A stretch of DNA of 64,000 bases. Source: Streptomyces sp. MRC013. GTDB taxonomy: Bacteria > Actinomycetota > Actinomycetes > Streptomycetales > Streptomycetaceae. The position numbers were made by a program, and so were the translations under genes. The stretch lies in assembly GCF_023614235.1 (NCBI RefSeq), contig NZ_CP094264.1, forward strand, positions 248,001-312,000, in the 5' to 3' direction. The notes beneath the pieces are model-generated. The model made no database searches. It was given only the letters and a program-made list of their open reading frames with translations, and was not told the origin of the DNA. This document shows positions 8,196 to 16,626 of this stretch, piece by piece. Position 1 is the stretch's first letter. Every line of letters begins with the position of its first letter.

Positions 8196-9054
8196 CTTAC
8201 CTCCGGGGGAACCGGCCCTCCCCCGCTCCAGCCCCCTTCGCGCACACGGTGTCGCCGAGTCGTTCGGCGTCGACCCCGAACGCTACGACCGGGCCAGACC
8301 CGGCTACCCCGGCGCCCTGATCGAGGCGGTCCTCGCCGCCGCGCCCGGCGGGGACGTCCTCGACGTCGGCATCGGCACCGGCATCGCGGCCCGCCGGTTC
8401 CGGGCGGCCGGCTGCACGGTGCTGGGCGTGGACCCCGACCCGCGGATGGCCGACCGGGCGCGGCGGGACGGCCACGAGGTGGAGGTGGCCGCGTTCGAGG
8501 CGTGGGACCCGGACGGCCGGTCGTTCGACGCCGTGATCTCCGCGCAGGCCTGGCACTGGGTGGACCCGGTCGCGGGCGCGGCGAAGGCCGCGGAGGTGCT
8601 GCGGCCCGGGGGCCGGCTGGCCGTGTTCTGGAACGACGGCCGGCCGCCGCGCGACCTCGCCCGGGCCTTCGCCGAGGTGTACGGGCGGTTCGCACCGGAC
8701 GCGCCCGCCGCCCGCCTCTGGAGGGCGGCGGGCGGGGAGGGGGAGCACCCGGGGTACGCGGCGCTTTCCGTCCGGGCGGCCGACGGGATGCGGGCGGCGG
8801 GCGCGTTCGACGCGCCCGAGGTGTGGCGGTTCGCCTGGGAGCAGGCGTACACGCGGGACGCGTGGCTCGACCAGCTCCCCACGACGGGCGGCCACTGCGG
8901 CCTCCCGCCGGCCGTACTGGCCCGGCTCTCGGCGGGCGCCGGTGCCGCCGTCGACGCCGTGGGCGGCGCCTTCACGATGCGGTACACCACCATCGTGGTG
9001 ACGGCGGCACACCGAGGGCCCGGTCGCACCCGGCCTCCCGCCGACCGCGGGTGA
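8188..9054 (+). CDS. Class I SAM-dependent methyltransferase
   Basis: 288 residues. FGVDPERYDRARPGYP near the N-terminus and VLDVGIGTGIAARRF (motif I, the SAM-binding loop), followed by an acidic strand end GVDPDPRMADRAR, identify a Rossmann-fold methyltransferase. SAQAWHWVDP is the usual motif IV region of this group and EVLRPGGRLAVFWN the following strand. The substrate is unknown. Translation probably starts at ATG 8188 without a leader, inside the operator of the divergent TetR gene, so expression should be tightly controlled by that regulator. Confidence 0.9.
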   Translation: MPTLPPGEPALPRSSPLRAHGVAESFGVDPERYDRARPGYPGALIEAVLAAAPGGDVLDVGIGTGIAARRFRAAGCTVLGVDPDPRMADRARRDGHEVEVAAFEAWDPDGRSFDAVISAQAWHWVDPVAGAAKAAEVLRPGGRLAVFWNDGRPPRDLARAFAEVYGRFAPDAPAARLWRAAGGEGEHPGYAALSVRAADGMRAAGAFDAPEVWRFAWEQAYTRDAWLDQLPTTGGHCGLPPAVLARLSAGAGAAVDAVGGAFTMRYTTIVVTAAHRGPGRTRPPADRG

Positions 9055-9058
9055 CCGC

Positions 9059-9114
9059 GGCTTCGGGCCGTGCGCCACGCCGGGCGGATCGCGCCGGCGG
9101 TGCGGCCCGAAGCC
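9059..9114. terminator. Imperfectly placed hairpin downstream of the methyltransferase
   Basis: GGCTTCGGGCCG (9059-9070) and CGGCCCGAAGCC (9103-9114) form a 12-bp stem around a 32-base GC-rich loop that can itself fold. It begins 5 bases after the methyltransferase stop and lies before the next gene. A terminator role is inferred. Confidence 0.45.
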
Positions 9115-9127
9115 CTATGCTCGACGG

Positions 9128-9352
9128 GTGGAGACCTCCAAGTGCACCCAGTGCGGGACCGTCGGTCTGGAACCCGGATTCGTCGAGGACGACGGCGAGC
9201 ACTCCCGCGGTTACGCGCGCTGGATCGCCGGCCCCCTGGAGCGCGGCATGCTGGGCGGCGCCAAGCGCATGGGCCGCCCCCGCTGGCAGATCGACGCCGG
9301 CCGCTGCCCCCGGTGCGGCCACCTGGAGCTGTTCGCGCACGAACGCGCCTGA
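9128..9352 (+). CDS. Small zinc-ribbon protein
   Basis: 74 residues starting with GTG. Two Cys pairs, CTQC at residues 6-9 and CPRC at about 60-63, frame a central RWIAGPLERGMLGGAKRMGR segment and probably bind one zinc. The C-terminal GRCPRCGHLELFAHE matches small streptomycete zinc-ribbon proteins of unknown role. There is no Shine-Dalgarno sequence. TATGCT at 9116-9121 lies 6 bases before the GTG, which suggests leaderless transcription. Confidence 0.75.
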   Translation: METSKCTQCGTVGLEPGFVEDDGEHSRGYARWIAGPLERGMLGGAKRMGRPRWQIDAGRCPRCGHLELFAHERA

Positions 9353-9900
9353 CGGCCCCGGTTCCGCGCCCTTCACCGGAGCTTTCCGGCGGCCGCCGGA
9401 CGCCCGGGGCCCGTACGCCCCGTGGGCGGGGGACGGCAGCCCGCGCCTCGGCGGCGGAGCCGGCCCGACAGGATCGCGCGTCCGCGCGGGAGGGGCGGCG
9501 GACGGGGCGCGCCGGCCGGCGCCGTACCGCGGACGGCGTACCGCGCGGTGCCGGAGCCGCGTACCGAACCGGCCGCGCCGACGGCGGCCTCGCAGCCCCC
9601 GCCCCGGTCGCCGCGCCCGCGCGGCGGGCGTTCGCTCAGCCTCCCCCGTCCGCTCACCGGCCGCAGGGGTGACTCGGGGCAGTTCGGCGGCCGGACGGGG
9701 GACGACGGCCGGTCCCGCGTGCGGCACGGAGCCCTCCTCGCCGTGCCGCACGCGCACGGGCCCGCGCTGGCCCCGATCCGCGGGCTTGCGGGACGGCGTG
9801 GTACCGCGACCCCGCGAGGTCCCCCGGACGGGCCCGGCCCCCGGGCCGGCACCTCCCCCGCCCCCGGGCGGCCGCGGGGGCGCTGTGCCATGCTCGGAGG
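9353..9900. other. Non-coding GC-rich interval
   Basis: No gene supported by composition and start signals was found. The stretch is extremely GC-rich and contains short repeats around GTACCGCG near 9530-9550. A CATGCT hexamer at 9889-9894 lies 6 bases before the GTG of the next gene and could be its -10 box. Confidence 0.3.
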
Positions 9901-11751
9901 GTGGACGAACCGCGTGTCCCGACGGACGGCGACACCTCGGACGTGGTGGCGCTCGCCCGGCTCGTCGCGAAGCTGCGCGCCCGGGTCGAGGAACTGGAGG
10001 GGAGGGTGGCGGCGACCGCCCTCGGGGAGCGGGCGAAGGGCGTCCTCATGGCGCGGGAGGGCCTGTCGGCGCCGGCCGCGGGCGCCGCGCTGGCCCGGCG
10101 CGCCGGGGAGCGGGGCCGTACCCTCGCGGAGGAGTGCTGGGCGGTCCTGGTCGCCGCCCGGAGGCGTGCCGCACCCGTTCCGCCCCTCCCCCCTGCCCCG
10201 GCGGGAACCGGCGCGGCCGGACCGGAGGCCGACGCCGTACAGGCCGTGTTCGACGCCCTCCCGGGCCCCGCCCTGCTGCTGACCCCCCTGCGGTCGCCGG
10301 TCTCGGGCGGGGTGGAGGACTACCGGATCGACGCGGCCGCCCCCGGAACCCCGGGCCCCGGCGGCCTGCGGGGCGGGCAGCTGGTCGGCCGGCGCGTCCT
10401 GGAGGTGTACCCCGCGGTCGCCGGTACGGAGCTGTGGCGCGGTTGCGCCGGCGCGCTGGCCGCGGGCGTGCCGTACGAGAGCGGCCCCCCGCCGGGCGGG
10501 AGGGCCGTCGGCGACTCCCCGCAGGAGTCCCGGGCGGTGCGTGCCGCGCGGCTGGGAGGACGGCTCGTGGTCTCCTGGACCCGGCAGGACGGGGCGGGTG
10601 CCGAGGCGTGTCGCCGGATGGAGCGCCTCGGCGGTCTCGGCCGGATGGAGTGGGACGTGCGCACCGGCGAGGCGGTCTGGTCCGGGCAGGCGTACCGCAT
10701 CTTCGGTCGCGACCCGGCGAAGGCGCCGCCCGCCTGGGAGGAGCTCTCCTCGCGCGTCGTGCCGGAGGACGCCGCGCGCCTCGCGGACGCCGCGCGGAGG
10801 CTGCTGCGGGAGGGGCGCCCCCTGGACGGGACGTTCCGGATCGCGACGCCGTCCGGGATCCGGTACCTGCGGCTCGTGGCGGAGCCCGCGACCGGTGCGG
10901 AGGGCGCCGTCGTGGAGGTCCACGCCCTGTGCCAGGACCTCACCGCGCTGCGGCGGGCCGAGCAGGCCCTGCTGGAGTCGGAGCGGGAGGTCCTCGCCCA
11001 GCAGGGCCTGCTGGCGGCGGAACGGGCGCTGGCCTCGCGCCTCCAGGACGCCCTGCTGCCCCGGCAGGACGGCCCCCTGACCGTGGCCGGGCTGCGGGCG
11101 GAGGCGTCCTACCTCCCCTCGCAGGCCGGGCTCAGTGTCGGGGGCGACTGGTACAGCGCCGTCGGGCTGCCCGACGGCGGCGGGCTGTTCGCGATCGGGG
11201 ACGTGGCCGGGCACGGCATCGACGCGGTCGCCACGATGGCGCAGCTGCGGTTCACCGCCAAGGGCATGGTCGTCACGGGTTCGCCGCTGCCGGACGCCCT
11301 GGCGCGGCTGAACGCGCTGCTGCTGCACGCACCGGAGGGGCGTCACCCGACGGCGACGATGGTCCTGGCGCGGTACCGGCCGCAGGACCGCACCATGACC
11401 TGGGCCCAGGCCGGGCACCTGCCGCCGCTCCTCGTCCGCGGCGGCGGGGCGGGATACCTGGCGCGGCCCGCCGGGATCGTGCTGGGCGCCGGCCCGGACC
11501 CCTCGTACGAGGAGCGGCGGTTCACCGTGCTCCCGGGGGACCACCTGCTCCTCTACACCGACGGGCTGGTCGAGCGGCCGGGCGAGGACCTCGCCGCGGG
11601 CCTCGACCGGCTCGCCCGGCTGGCGGGCGGCGCGGTGCGCGACACGGGCGGGGCGGAACACCTCACCGCGCGGCTGGCGGACGCGCTGTCACCCACGCGA
11701 CGCGACGACGTCTGCCTGCTGCACCTCACGCTGCCCGGCGATGGCGTCTGA
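9901..11751 (+). CDS. ANTAR-PAS-PP2C (SpoIIE/RsbU-type) serine phosphatase
   Basis: 616 residues. Residues about 20-85 form a coiled, ANTAR-like segment (ATALGERAKGVLMAREGLSA). A PAS-like fold follows at about 105-215, and a second PAS domain at about 235-350 contains GRMEWDVRTGEAVWSGQAYR. The C-terminal 240 residues are a SpoIIE-type PP2C phosphatase: DALLPRQDGPLTVAGLRAEA, the metal motif VGGDWYSAVGLPDG, GDVAGHGIDAVATMAQLRF, and LLLYTDGLVERPGEDL. Such enzymes dephosphorylate anti-sigma-factor antagonists. The GTG directly abuts GGAGG, too close for a normal ribosome site, so a leaderless start is likely; an internal GTG near 9943 is an alternative. The 3' end overlaps the antisense DUF5133 gene by 63 bases. 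Confidence 0.88.
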   Translation: MDEPRVPTDGDTSDVVALARLVAKLRARVEELEGRVAATALGERAKGVLMAREGLSAPAAGAALARRAGERGRTLAEECWAVLVAARRRAAPVPPLPPAPAGTGAAGPEADAVQAVFDALPGPALLLTPLRSPVSGGVEDYRIDAAAPGTPGPGGLRGGQLVGRRVLEVYPAVAGTELWRGCAGALAAGVPYESGPPPGGRAVGDSPQESRAVRAARLGGRLVVSWTRQDGAGAEACRRMERLGGLGRMEWDVRTGEAVWSGQAYRIFGRDPAKAPPAWEELSSRVVPEDAARLADAARRLLREGRPLDGTFRIATPSGIRYLRLVAEPATGAEGAVVEVHALCQDLTALRRAEQALLESEREVLAQQGLLAAERALASRLQDALLPRQDGPLTVAGLRAEASYLPSQAGLSVGGDWYSAVGLPDGGGLFAIGDVAGHGIDAVATMAQLRFTAKGMVVTGSPLPDALARLNALLLHAPEGRHPTATMVLARYRPQDRTMTWAQAGHLPPLLVRGGGAGYLARPAGIVLGAGPDPSYEERRFTVLPGDHLLLYTDGLVERPGEDLAAGLDRLARLAGGAVRDTGGAEHLTARLADALSPTRRDDVCLLHLTLPGDGV

Positions 11752-12000
11752 GGCCGGACCCGCGGGTATCGCCGCCCCGGCCAGCAGGGAGTCGTCCTCG
11801 GGCCGGGCGCCGGGCAGCCGGTGGCGGGCCGCGATGAGCGCCGCGTCGACGTCCCGCGTGCCGGTGGAGACGCACAGGGTGTAGGCGACGTCCTCCAGGC
11901 GCTGCCGCACTTCCGGTCCGCCGTTGTGGGCGTCGAGCTTGCTGAGCGCGGTGTACTCCTCGATCAGCTTCGTCAGGACGGCGGGGTGGGCCATCAGCAC
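11689..12000 (-). CDS. DUF5133 domain-containing protein
   Basis: 103 residues. MLMAHPAVLTKLIEEYTALS, VRQRLEDVAYTLCVSTGT and VDAALIAARHRLPGA are the recognisable DUF5133 core, a small helical Streptomyces family of unknown function often found near regulatory or secondary-metabolism genes. The start is GTG 12000 with a GAGGAG site 7 bases upstream; ATG 11994 is an alternative. The last 20 residues are encoded opposite the 3' end of the phosphatase gene and are less conserved in character. Confidence 0.85.
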   Translation of the reverse strand: MLMAHPAVLTKLIEEYTALSKLDAHNGGPEVRQRLEDVAYTLCVSTGTRDVDAALIAARHRLPGARPEDDSLLAGAAIPAGPASDAIAGQREVQQADVVASRG

Positions 12001-12073
12001 GACACGGCTCCTCTCCTACGGTCGGGAACGTGCGTGTACCCGGCTTCCCCCCGGTGACACGCGGGCCCGCGGG

Positions 12074-12817
12074 TCAGGTGAGGAGCAGCCGCCCCGCCGC
12101 GCCGTCGTGGTCCCGGCGGGGCCGGGAGAGGGTCGCCGGAGGGCGGGCGGCGGCGGGCAGGCGCAGTTCGATGAGGGAGCGGACCGCGGGCCACTCCTCC
12201 CGGAGGACCGAGTAGAAGGCGGTGTCGCGGACCGCCCCGTCCAGGCCCCGCGCGTGGGCGCGGCGCACCCCCTCGCAGGCGGCGCCGAGGCGTTCGATCG
12301 CCGCGCGGGAGCGGACGTTGCGCGCGTCGGCGCGCAGCGTGATCCTGCGGACGCCCCAGGTCTCGAAGGCGTGCCGGAGCATGAGCAGCTTCGCCTCCGC
12401 GTTCACCCCCGTGCCCCGCGCGCAGCCGGCGATCCGGGTGTTGCCGATCTCGGCGGCGTCGGGCACGGCGGTGAGCGGGTCGCCGTACGGGGCACCGGTG
12501 ACCGGGGGCCACACCACGGGGCCCCGCCAGTAGTCCAGCTCCAGGAACCTGGTCGAGCCGACCACCCGCCCGTCGAAGGCGGTGACCAGGGCGAACGGCA
12601 GCGCCCGGCCGGCCGCCTGATCGGTCAGCGCGCGGGCGACGTAGTCGTGTGCCGCCTCCGGGCCGTCGGGCACCGGGGTGTAGGCGTACGCGGCGCGGTC
12701 CTGCGCGCCGGCCAGGGCGAGGCCCTCCGCGTGGCGCACGGCCAGCGGCTCCAGGCGCACGGTGCGCCCGGCAAGGACGACGGGTACGGGCACGGTCCTC
12801 GGGTCTTCCAGGAGCAT
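12074..12817 (-). CDS. GNAT family N-acetyltransferase (RimJ/RimL-like)
   Basis: 247 residues. VVLAGRTVRLEPLAVRHAEG opens the fold, VVGSTRFLELDY is the central strand, and EIGNTRIAGCARGTGVNAEA, then KLLMLRHAFETWGVRRITL, is the acetyl-CoA-binding region of RimJ/RimL-type acetyltransferases. ADARNVRSRAAIERLGA is the typical C-terminal motif. The substrate is unknown. The assigned ATG lies exactly at the junction of a 13-bp tandem duplication (12804-12829), so the true start may instead be a downstream GTG (at VPVPVVLAG). Confidence 0.87.
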   Translation of the reverse strand: MLLEDPRTVPVPVVLAGRTVRLEPLAVRHAEGLALAGAQDRAAYAYTPVPDGPEAAHDYVARALTDQAAGRALPFALVTAFDGRVVGSTRFLELDYWRGPVVWPPVTGAPYGDPLTAVPDAAEIGNTRIAGCARGTGVNAEAKLLMLRHAFETWGVRRITLRADARNVRSRAAIERLGAACEGVRRAHARGLDGAVRDTAFYSVLREEWPAVRSLIELRLPAAARPPATLSRPRRDHDGAAGRLLLT

Positions 12818-12829
12818 CTTCCAGGAGCA
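12804..12829. repeat. Exact 13-bp tandem duplication at the GNAT start codon
   Basis: TCTTCCAGGAGCA occurs twice in immediate succession (12804-12816 and 12817-12829). On the minus strand the junction creates the ATG assigned to the acetyltransferase, so a recent duplication may have generated or moved the start. Confidence 0.7.
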
Positions 12830-12955
12830 GGGAGCCTCCCGCGCCGACGGGGCGGCACGCGGATGGCGGGGGTGCTCGCCTTGCCGGGACCGTCCGCGTC
12901 ACTGGAGGCACGCGGGCGGACGGACCGCTTCGGCACCGGAGCGAGGAGGAACAGT

Positions 12956-13222
12956 ATGCAGCCGGCGCCGCTTCGGGGGCAGAACCCGGTGCGAACCCCG
13001 GCGCACATGCGGATGAAGCCCGGCTCCACGGCGTTCACCAGCGGTTACCCGGAGGTTCTCCAGGCGCCGGGACGGGCGCGGCGAGGACGTCCGGGACGGT
13101 CGGCGGCCGTGTCCGCGGCGGCGGCCCGCGGCTCGGACGGGGCGGGCGCGGGCGGGGCGGGGGAAGGGGCGGTCCCGCGGCCGCGGTGTGCGGCGGATCG
13201 GCCGATGGGGGGCGTTTTCTGA
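12956..13222 (+). CDS. Hypothetical small basic protein with strong ribosome site
   Basis: 88 residues beginning MQPAPLRGQNPVRTPAHMRM. No family is recognised. GAGGAGGAACAGT immediately precedes the ATG at ideal spacing, unusual for a chance ORF in this otherwise gene-free 500-base interval. The N-terminal 45 residues have mixed composition; the C-terminal half is Arg/Ala/Gly-rich and may be out of frame or disordered. It is a candidate short peptide gene only. Confidence 0.3.
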   Translation: MQPAPLRGQNPVRTPAHMRMKPGSTAFTSGYPEVLQAPGRARRGRPGRSAAVSAAAARGSDGAGAGGAGEGAVPRPRCAADRPMGGVF

Positions 13223-13315
13223 CGACTCGTCGGCAGGGCGGTTCACGGGGGCGGGCGGAGGGGCAGCTTTCCCGCGTCCGGTGCGGGTGGTCCCGACGCG
13301 TGGAGGTTCGTGGTC

Positions 13316-14572
13316 GTGAGAGGTCTGTGGCGGCGGGCCGGCGTGCTCGCCGTGCTGCTGGGGAGTGCGCTGGCCGGGGCGGGGCTCGCGACGCCGCCCG
13401 CCGCCGGGGCGACCGGGCGGGCGGCGGGCGCGGCCGCCGCACCGGAGGCGCGGGCGGTCGCGCCGGGGGTCGGGTACCGGGTGGTGGACGTGCCCTCGCC
13501 GCGCGGCACCGCCCGGGTGCACCTGCTCTCGGCGGACCTGCGCGACCAGCGGGTGTCGGTGGGGCTGCTGTACCCGGGGGCGGTCGCGGCACGGGCTCCG
13601 CTGTCGGCGCTCGCGGACGGCGCGGGGGCGGTCGCGGGGGTCAACGGCGACTTCTTCAACCTGTCGGAGGCCCAGCACCCGGGCGTGCCCGCGACGGGTG
13701 CCCCGGTCGGCCCGGCGGTGGCGGACGGGCGGGCGCTGAAGGCGGCGGTTCCGCGCGGCCAGCGGTTCGGCCCGGCGCTGCCGCCCGGCACGAACACCCG
13801 CATGGTGCTGGGCGTCGACGGCGAGGGGCGGGCGCGCCTCGGCGAGCTGGCGCTCGACGGGGAGGTGCGGACGGCCGACGGGCGGCTTCCGCTGGGCGGG
13901 CTTAACCAGTACGCCCTGCCCGTCGGCTCCGTGGGCGCGTTCACCCGCGACTGGGGGACCGTGTCGCGGCTGCGGGCCACGTGCGGTACGGACACCGACC
14001 GGGGGGCGCCGTGCAGTCGGGAGACGTACGAGGTGAGGGTGCGCGGCGGCCGGGTCGTCGCGGTGGCGGAGGCGCCCGGGGCGGGGGCGATCGCGGCGGG
14101 CACGCAGGTCCTGGTGGGCCGCGAGGCGGGCGCGCGGTGGCTGCGGGGGCTGGTGGTGGGCGACCTGGTGGCGGTGCACCACCGGCTGGTGCCGGTCGGC
14201 GCGGAGCCGGGGGTGTCCTTCCGGGTCGCGGTGGGCGGGTACCCGGTCCTGCGCGACGGGCGTCCGCTGGCGGGGATGGACGCGGCGACCGCCGCGGTGC
14301 GCTCGGCGGCGGGGGTCGCGGACGACGGGCGGCGGCTGCTGCTCCTGGCGCTGGACGGCGGCCCGGGGTTCCGGGCGGGGCTGACCGTCGTCGAACTGGC
14401 GGCGCTGCTGCGGGAGCTGGGCGCGTCGGACGGGGTCAACCTGGACGGCGGAGGGTCGTCGACGCTGGTGGCCCGCGCGGACGGCGCCGCCGCGGTGCGG
14501 GTGCTGAACCGCCCCAGCGGCGGCGCCGAGCGGCCCGTGCCCAACGGGATCGGCGTGTTCGTCCACCCCTGA
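13316..14572 (+). CDS. Secreted phosphodiester glycosidase family protein (NAGPA domain)
   Basis: About 418 residues. The N-terminus (RGLWRRAGVLAVLLGSALAG, then an Ala-rich cleavage region) is a signal peptide. AVAGVNGDFFNLSEAQHPG and the C-terminal DGVNLDGGGSSTLVARADG, then RPVPNGIGVFV, are characteristic of the phosphodiester alpha-GlcNAcase (NAGPA, DUF2233) fold. The family removes sugars from phosphodiester-linked glycans; in Streptomyces it is probably exported and acts on wall or exogenous glycans. GTG 13316 is chosen because GGAGG lies 9 bases before it; GTG 13310 would leave only 3 bases. Confidence 0.87.
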   Translation: MRGLWRRAGVLAVLLGSALAGAGLATPPAAGATGRAAGAAAAPEARAVAPGVGYRVVDVPSPRGTARVHLLSADLRDQRVSVGLLYPGAVAARAPLSALADGAGAVAGVNGDFFNLSEAQHPGVPATGAPVGPAVADGRALKAAVPRGQRFGPALPPGTNTRMVLGVDGEGRARLGELALDGEVRTADGRLPLGGLNQYALPVGSVGAFTRDWGTVSRLRATCGTDTDRGAPCSRETYEVRVRGGRVVAVAEAPGAGAIAAGTQVLVGREAGARWLRGLVVGDLVAVHHRLVPVGAEPGVSFRVAVGGYPVLRDGRPLAGMDAATAAVRSAAGVADDGRRLLLLALDGGPGFRAGLTVVELAALLRELGASDGVNLDGGGSSTLVARADGAAAVRVLNRPSGGAERPVPNGIGVFVHP

Positions 14573-14607
14573 GGCGCGGCCCCGCTCGCGGACGGGCCGC
14601 CGGTGTG

Positions 14608-14802
14608 CTAAGGCCTGACGTTGCCGACCACCTCGGCGGTGGCGGAGACCCCGTTGTAGATGGTCGGGGCGAGGCTCGTGCCGGCGAGGAAGAAGCCCAG
14701 CAGGCCGCAGACGATCGCGTGGGAGAGCTTGAGGCCGCCGCTGCGCAGGAAGACGACCGCCAGGATCAACAGAAGCAACACGACGGAGATGGTGACGGCC
14801 AT
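14608..14802 (-). CDS. Small two-helix membrane protein, conserved in Streptomyces
   Basis: 64 residues with two hydrophobic helices: VTISVVLLLLILAVVFL (about 3-19), then GLKLSHAIVCGLLGFFLAGT (about 23-42), and a short tail STAEVVGNVRP-like. A GAGGAGGA ribosome site precedes the ATG. I recall similar small proteins in streptomycetes, some near conjugation genes, but no mobile-element gene is seen here and the function is unknown. Confidence 0.72.
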   Translation of the reverse strand: MAVTISVVLLLLILAVVFLRSGGLKLSHAIVCGLLGFFLAGTSLAPTIYNGVSATAEVVGNVRP

Positions 14803-14924
14803 GTGTCGTCCTCCTCGGCCCGGTGCCGTACGGGACGTACGGCGTTCGGCGGCCAGTCTGGCCCAGCGGCGGCGCCGGACGGCCGTACGGCACGTGGGCC
14901 GAACGGGTACGAATCAGACATCCG

Positions 14925-15620
14925 TCACGCGCCCGTCGCGGCGTCCGCGCCCGGGAGCGCGGTGGCCGGGGCCAGCGACGCCCAGTGCACGGTCCGGTCG
15001 CACCAGCGGTCCAGCAGGACCCGGTCGTGGCCCACCGCGAGGAGCCCGGCGCCGTGTTCGCGGCGGTACTCCTCGACGACGGCGACCAGCGCGGCCGTGG
15101 TGGACGCGTCGAGCATGGCGGTCATCTCGTCGCACACCAGCCAGCGCGGGCGCAGCGCCAGGGCGCGGGCGAGGCAGGCGCGCTGGAGCTGGCCGTCGCT
15201 GACCTCGTGGGGTCGGCGGGACAGCAGGTCGCCGGTGAGGCCGACGCGGTGGGCGAGTTCGGCGGTGCTCCCCGCGGCCTCGGCGCGGCGCCCGGTGGCG
15301 CGCAGGGGTTCGGCGATCAGGTCGCGCAGGCGCAGCCGGGGGTCGGCGGCGGAGCGGGGCTGCTGGAAGACGACGCCGACCGCGGTGCGCAACTCGCGCG
15401 GTGCGCGGTGGCGCCAGCCGGGCACCACCCGGCCGTCGAGGACGACGCGGCCCGCGTCGGGCCGGTGCAGCAGGGCGGCGACGCGGGCGAGCGTGGACTT
15501 GCCGCAGCCGCTCGGGCCGAGCAGGCCGACCGCCTCGCCGGGGGCGACGGTCAGCGAGACGTCCCGGAAGACGGGGGCGCGGCGGTCGTACCCGGCGGTG
15601 AGGGAGGCGAGCTCAAGCAC
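14925..15620 (-). CDS. nikE: ABC transporter ATP-binding protein, NikE-like
   Basis: 231 residues from GTG 15620, which overlaps the end of nikD by 8 bases and has GGGAGG upstream. The Walker A is GPSGCGKST (about 35-43), the signature VSDGQLQRA replaces the usual LSGGQ, and Walker B is WLVCDEMTA. This is the second ATPase of an oligopeptide/nickel-type importer. It is the last gene of the five-gene operon starting at 20126. The nickel role is inferred from gene order and the upstream Nur-box match; without that context it could be a peptide importer. Confidence 0.8.
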   Translation of the reverse strand: MLELASLTAGYDRRAPVFRDVSLTVAPGEAVGLLGPSGCGKSTLARVAALLHRPDAGRVVLDGRVVPGWRHRAPRELRTAVGVVFQQPRSAADPRLRLRDLIAEPLRATGRRAEAAGSTAELAHRVGLTGDLLSRRPHEVSDGQLQRACLARALALRPRWLVCDEMTAMLDASTTAALVAVVEEYRREHGAGLLAVGHDRVLLDRWCDRTVHWASLAPATALPGADAATGA

Positions 15621-16626
15621 GGGTGGCCTCCCCGGCGGCGGCGGAGGCGGCGCCGCCGGACGGGCCGCCGTCCGGCGCGGCGTGGTGGCAGGCGACACCG
15701 CCGGTGAGGCGCGGCAGCACCCGGCAGGCGTCCGTGCGGCGGTCGCAGCGGGCGGCGAAGGCGCAGCCCTCCGGCAGGGCGTCCAGCTCCGGGGGCATGC
15801 CGGGGACGGGCGTGAAGTCCCGTTCCGGCAGGGCGGCCAGGAGGCCCCGCGCGTACGGGTGGCGGGGGCCGGCCGCGCCGAAGAAGCGGTCGGCGGGGGC
15901 CGTCTCGACGATCCGGCCCGCGTACATGACGGCGACCCGGTCCGCGATCCGCTCGGCCGCCGCCAGGTCGTGGGTGATCATCAGCAGTGCCCGGCCCTCG
16001 TCGGCGTGGCGCCGCAGCTCGTCGACGGTCCGTTCGACGAGGTCGCGGTCGAGGCCGGTCGTCGGTTCGTCCGCGAGCAGCAGCGGCGCGTCCCCGACGA
16101 GGGCGAGCGCGGTGGCGGCCCGCTGCGCCTGGCCGCCGGACAGCTCGTGCGGGTGGTGGTCGAGGAGCTCGGCGGGGAAGGAGGCCCGCCGGGCCGCCGC
16201 GACGACCGCGGCGCGCAGCTCCCCCCTCGGGGTGCCGGCCAGCTCGCGCAGCGTCTCCTCCAGGTGGGCGCGCACGGTCCGCACGGGCGTCAGGTGGGCG
16301 GCGGGGGACTGCGGTACGAGGCCGACGCGCCGCCCCCGGACGGTGCGGGCGAGGGTGCGCTCGTCGGCGGCGAGCAGGTCGACGCCCGTGCCGGGGGCGT
16401 CGTCCGGGCCGGTGAGGACGGCGGTTCCGGCGGTCTGGGCGTTGCCGGGGAGGAGGCCGAGCAGCGCGGAGGCGAGGACGGACTTGCCGCACCCGCTCTC
16501 GCCGACGAGGGCGAGGCACTCCCCCGCGGCGAGGTCGAAGTCCACGCCGTCGACCGCGGCGACGCGGCGGCCGCCGCGCATCCGGAAGCGCACGGACAGG
16601 TCCCTGACGGACAGCACCGGGGTCAC
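15613..16626 (-). CDS. nikD: ABC transporter ATP-binding protein, NikD-like
   Basis: 337 residues from GTG 16626, which shares GTGA with the stop of the permease gene upstream. Walker A is GESGCGKS (about 42-49), the signature is HELSGGQAQRA, Walker B is LLLADEPTTGLD, and the switch is MITHDLAAAERIADRV. The C-terminal oligopeptide-ABC extension is present with GCAFAARCDRRTDACRVLPR, whose Cys residues are typical of the Opp/Dpp/Nik subfamily. It energises import together with NikE. Confidence 0.85.
   Translation of the reverse strand: MTPVLSVRDLSVRFRMRGGRRVAAVDGVDFDLAAGECLALVGESGCGKSVLASALLGLLPGNAQTAGTAVLTGPDDAPGTGVDLLAADERTLARTVRGRRVGLVPQSPAAHLTPVRTVRAHLEETLRELAGTPRGELRAAVVAAARRASFPAELLDHHPHELSGGQAQRAATALALVGDAPLLLADEPTTGLDRDLVERTVDELRRHADEGRALLMITHDLAAAERIADRVAVMYAGRIVETAPADRFFGAAGPRHPYARGLLAALPERDFTPVPGMPPELDALPEGCAFAARCDRRTDACRVLPRLTGGVACHHAAPDGGPSGGAASAAAGEATRA

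Noticed and set aside
9373..11661. A 762-codon minus-strand frame opposite the PP2C phosphatase
   Set aside because: Low-complexity composition; the plus strand carries ANTAR, PAS and PP2C motifs.
14608..14802. An integrated conjugative element suggested by a small membrane protein
   Set aside because: No integrase, att site, tra or replication gene was seen within the window.
12899..14893. A 664-codon minus-strand frame opposite the phosphodiester glycosidase
   Set aside because: No domain pattern; the plus-strand product has a signal peptide and family motifs.
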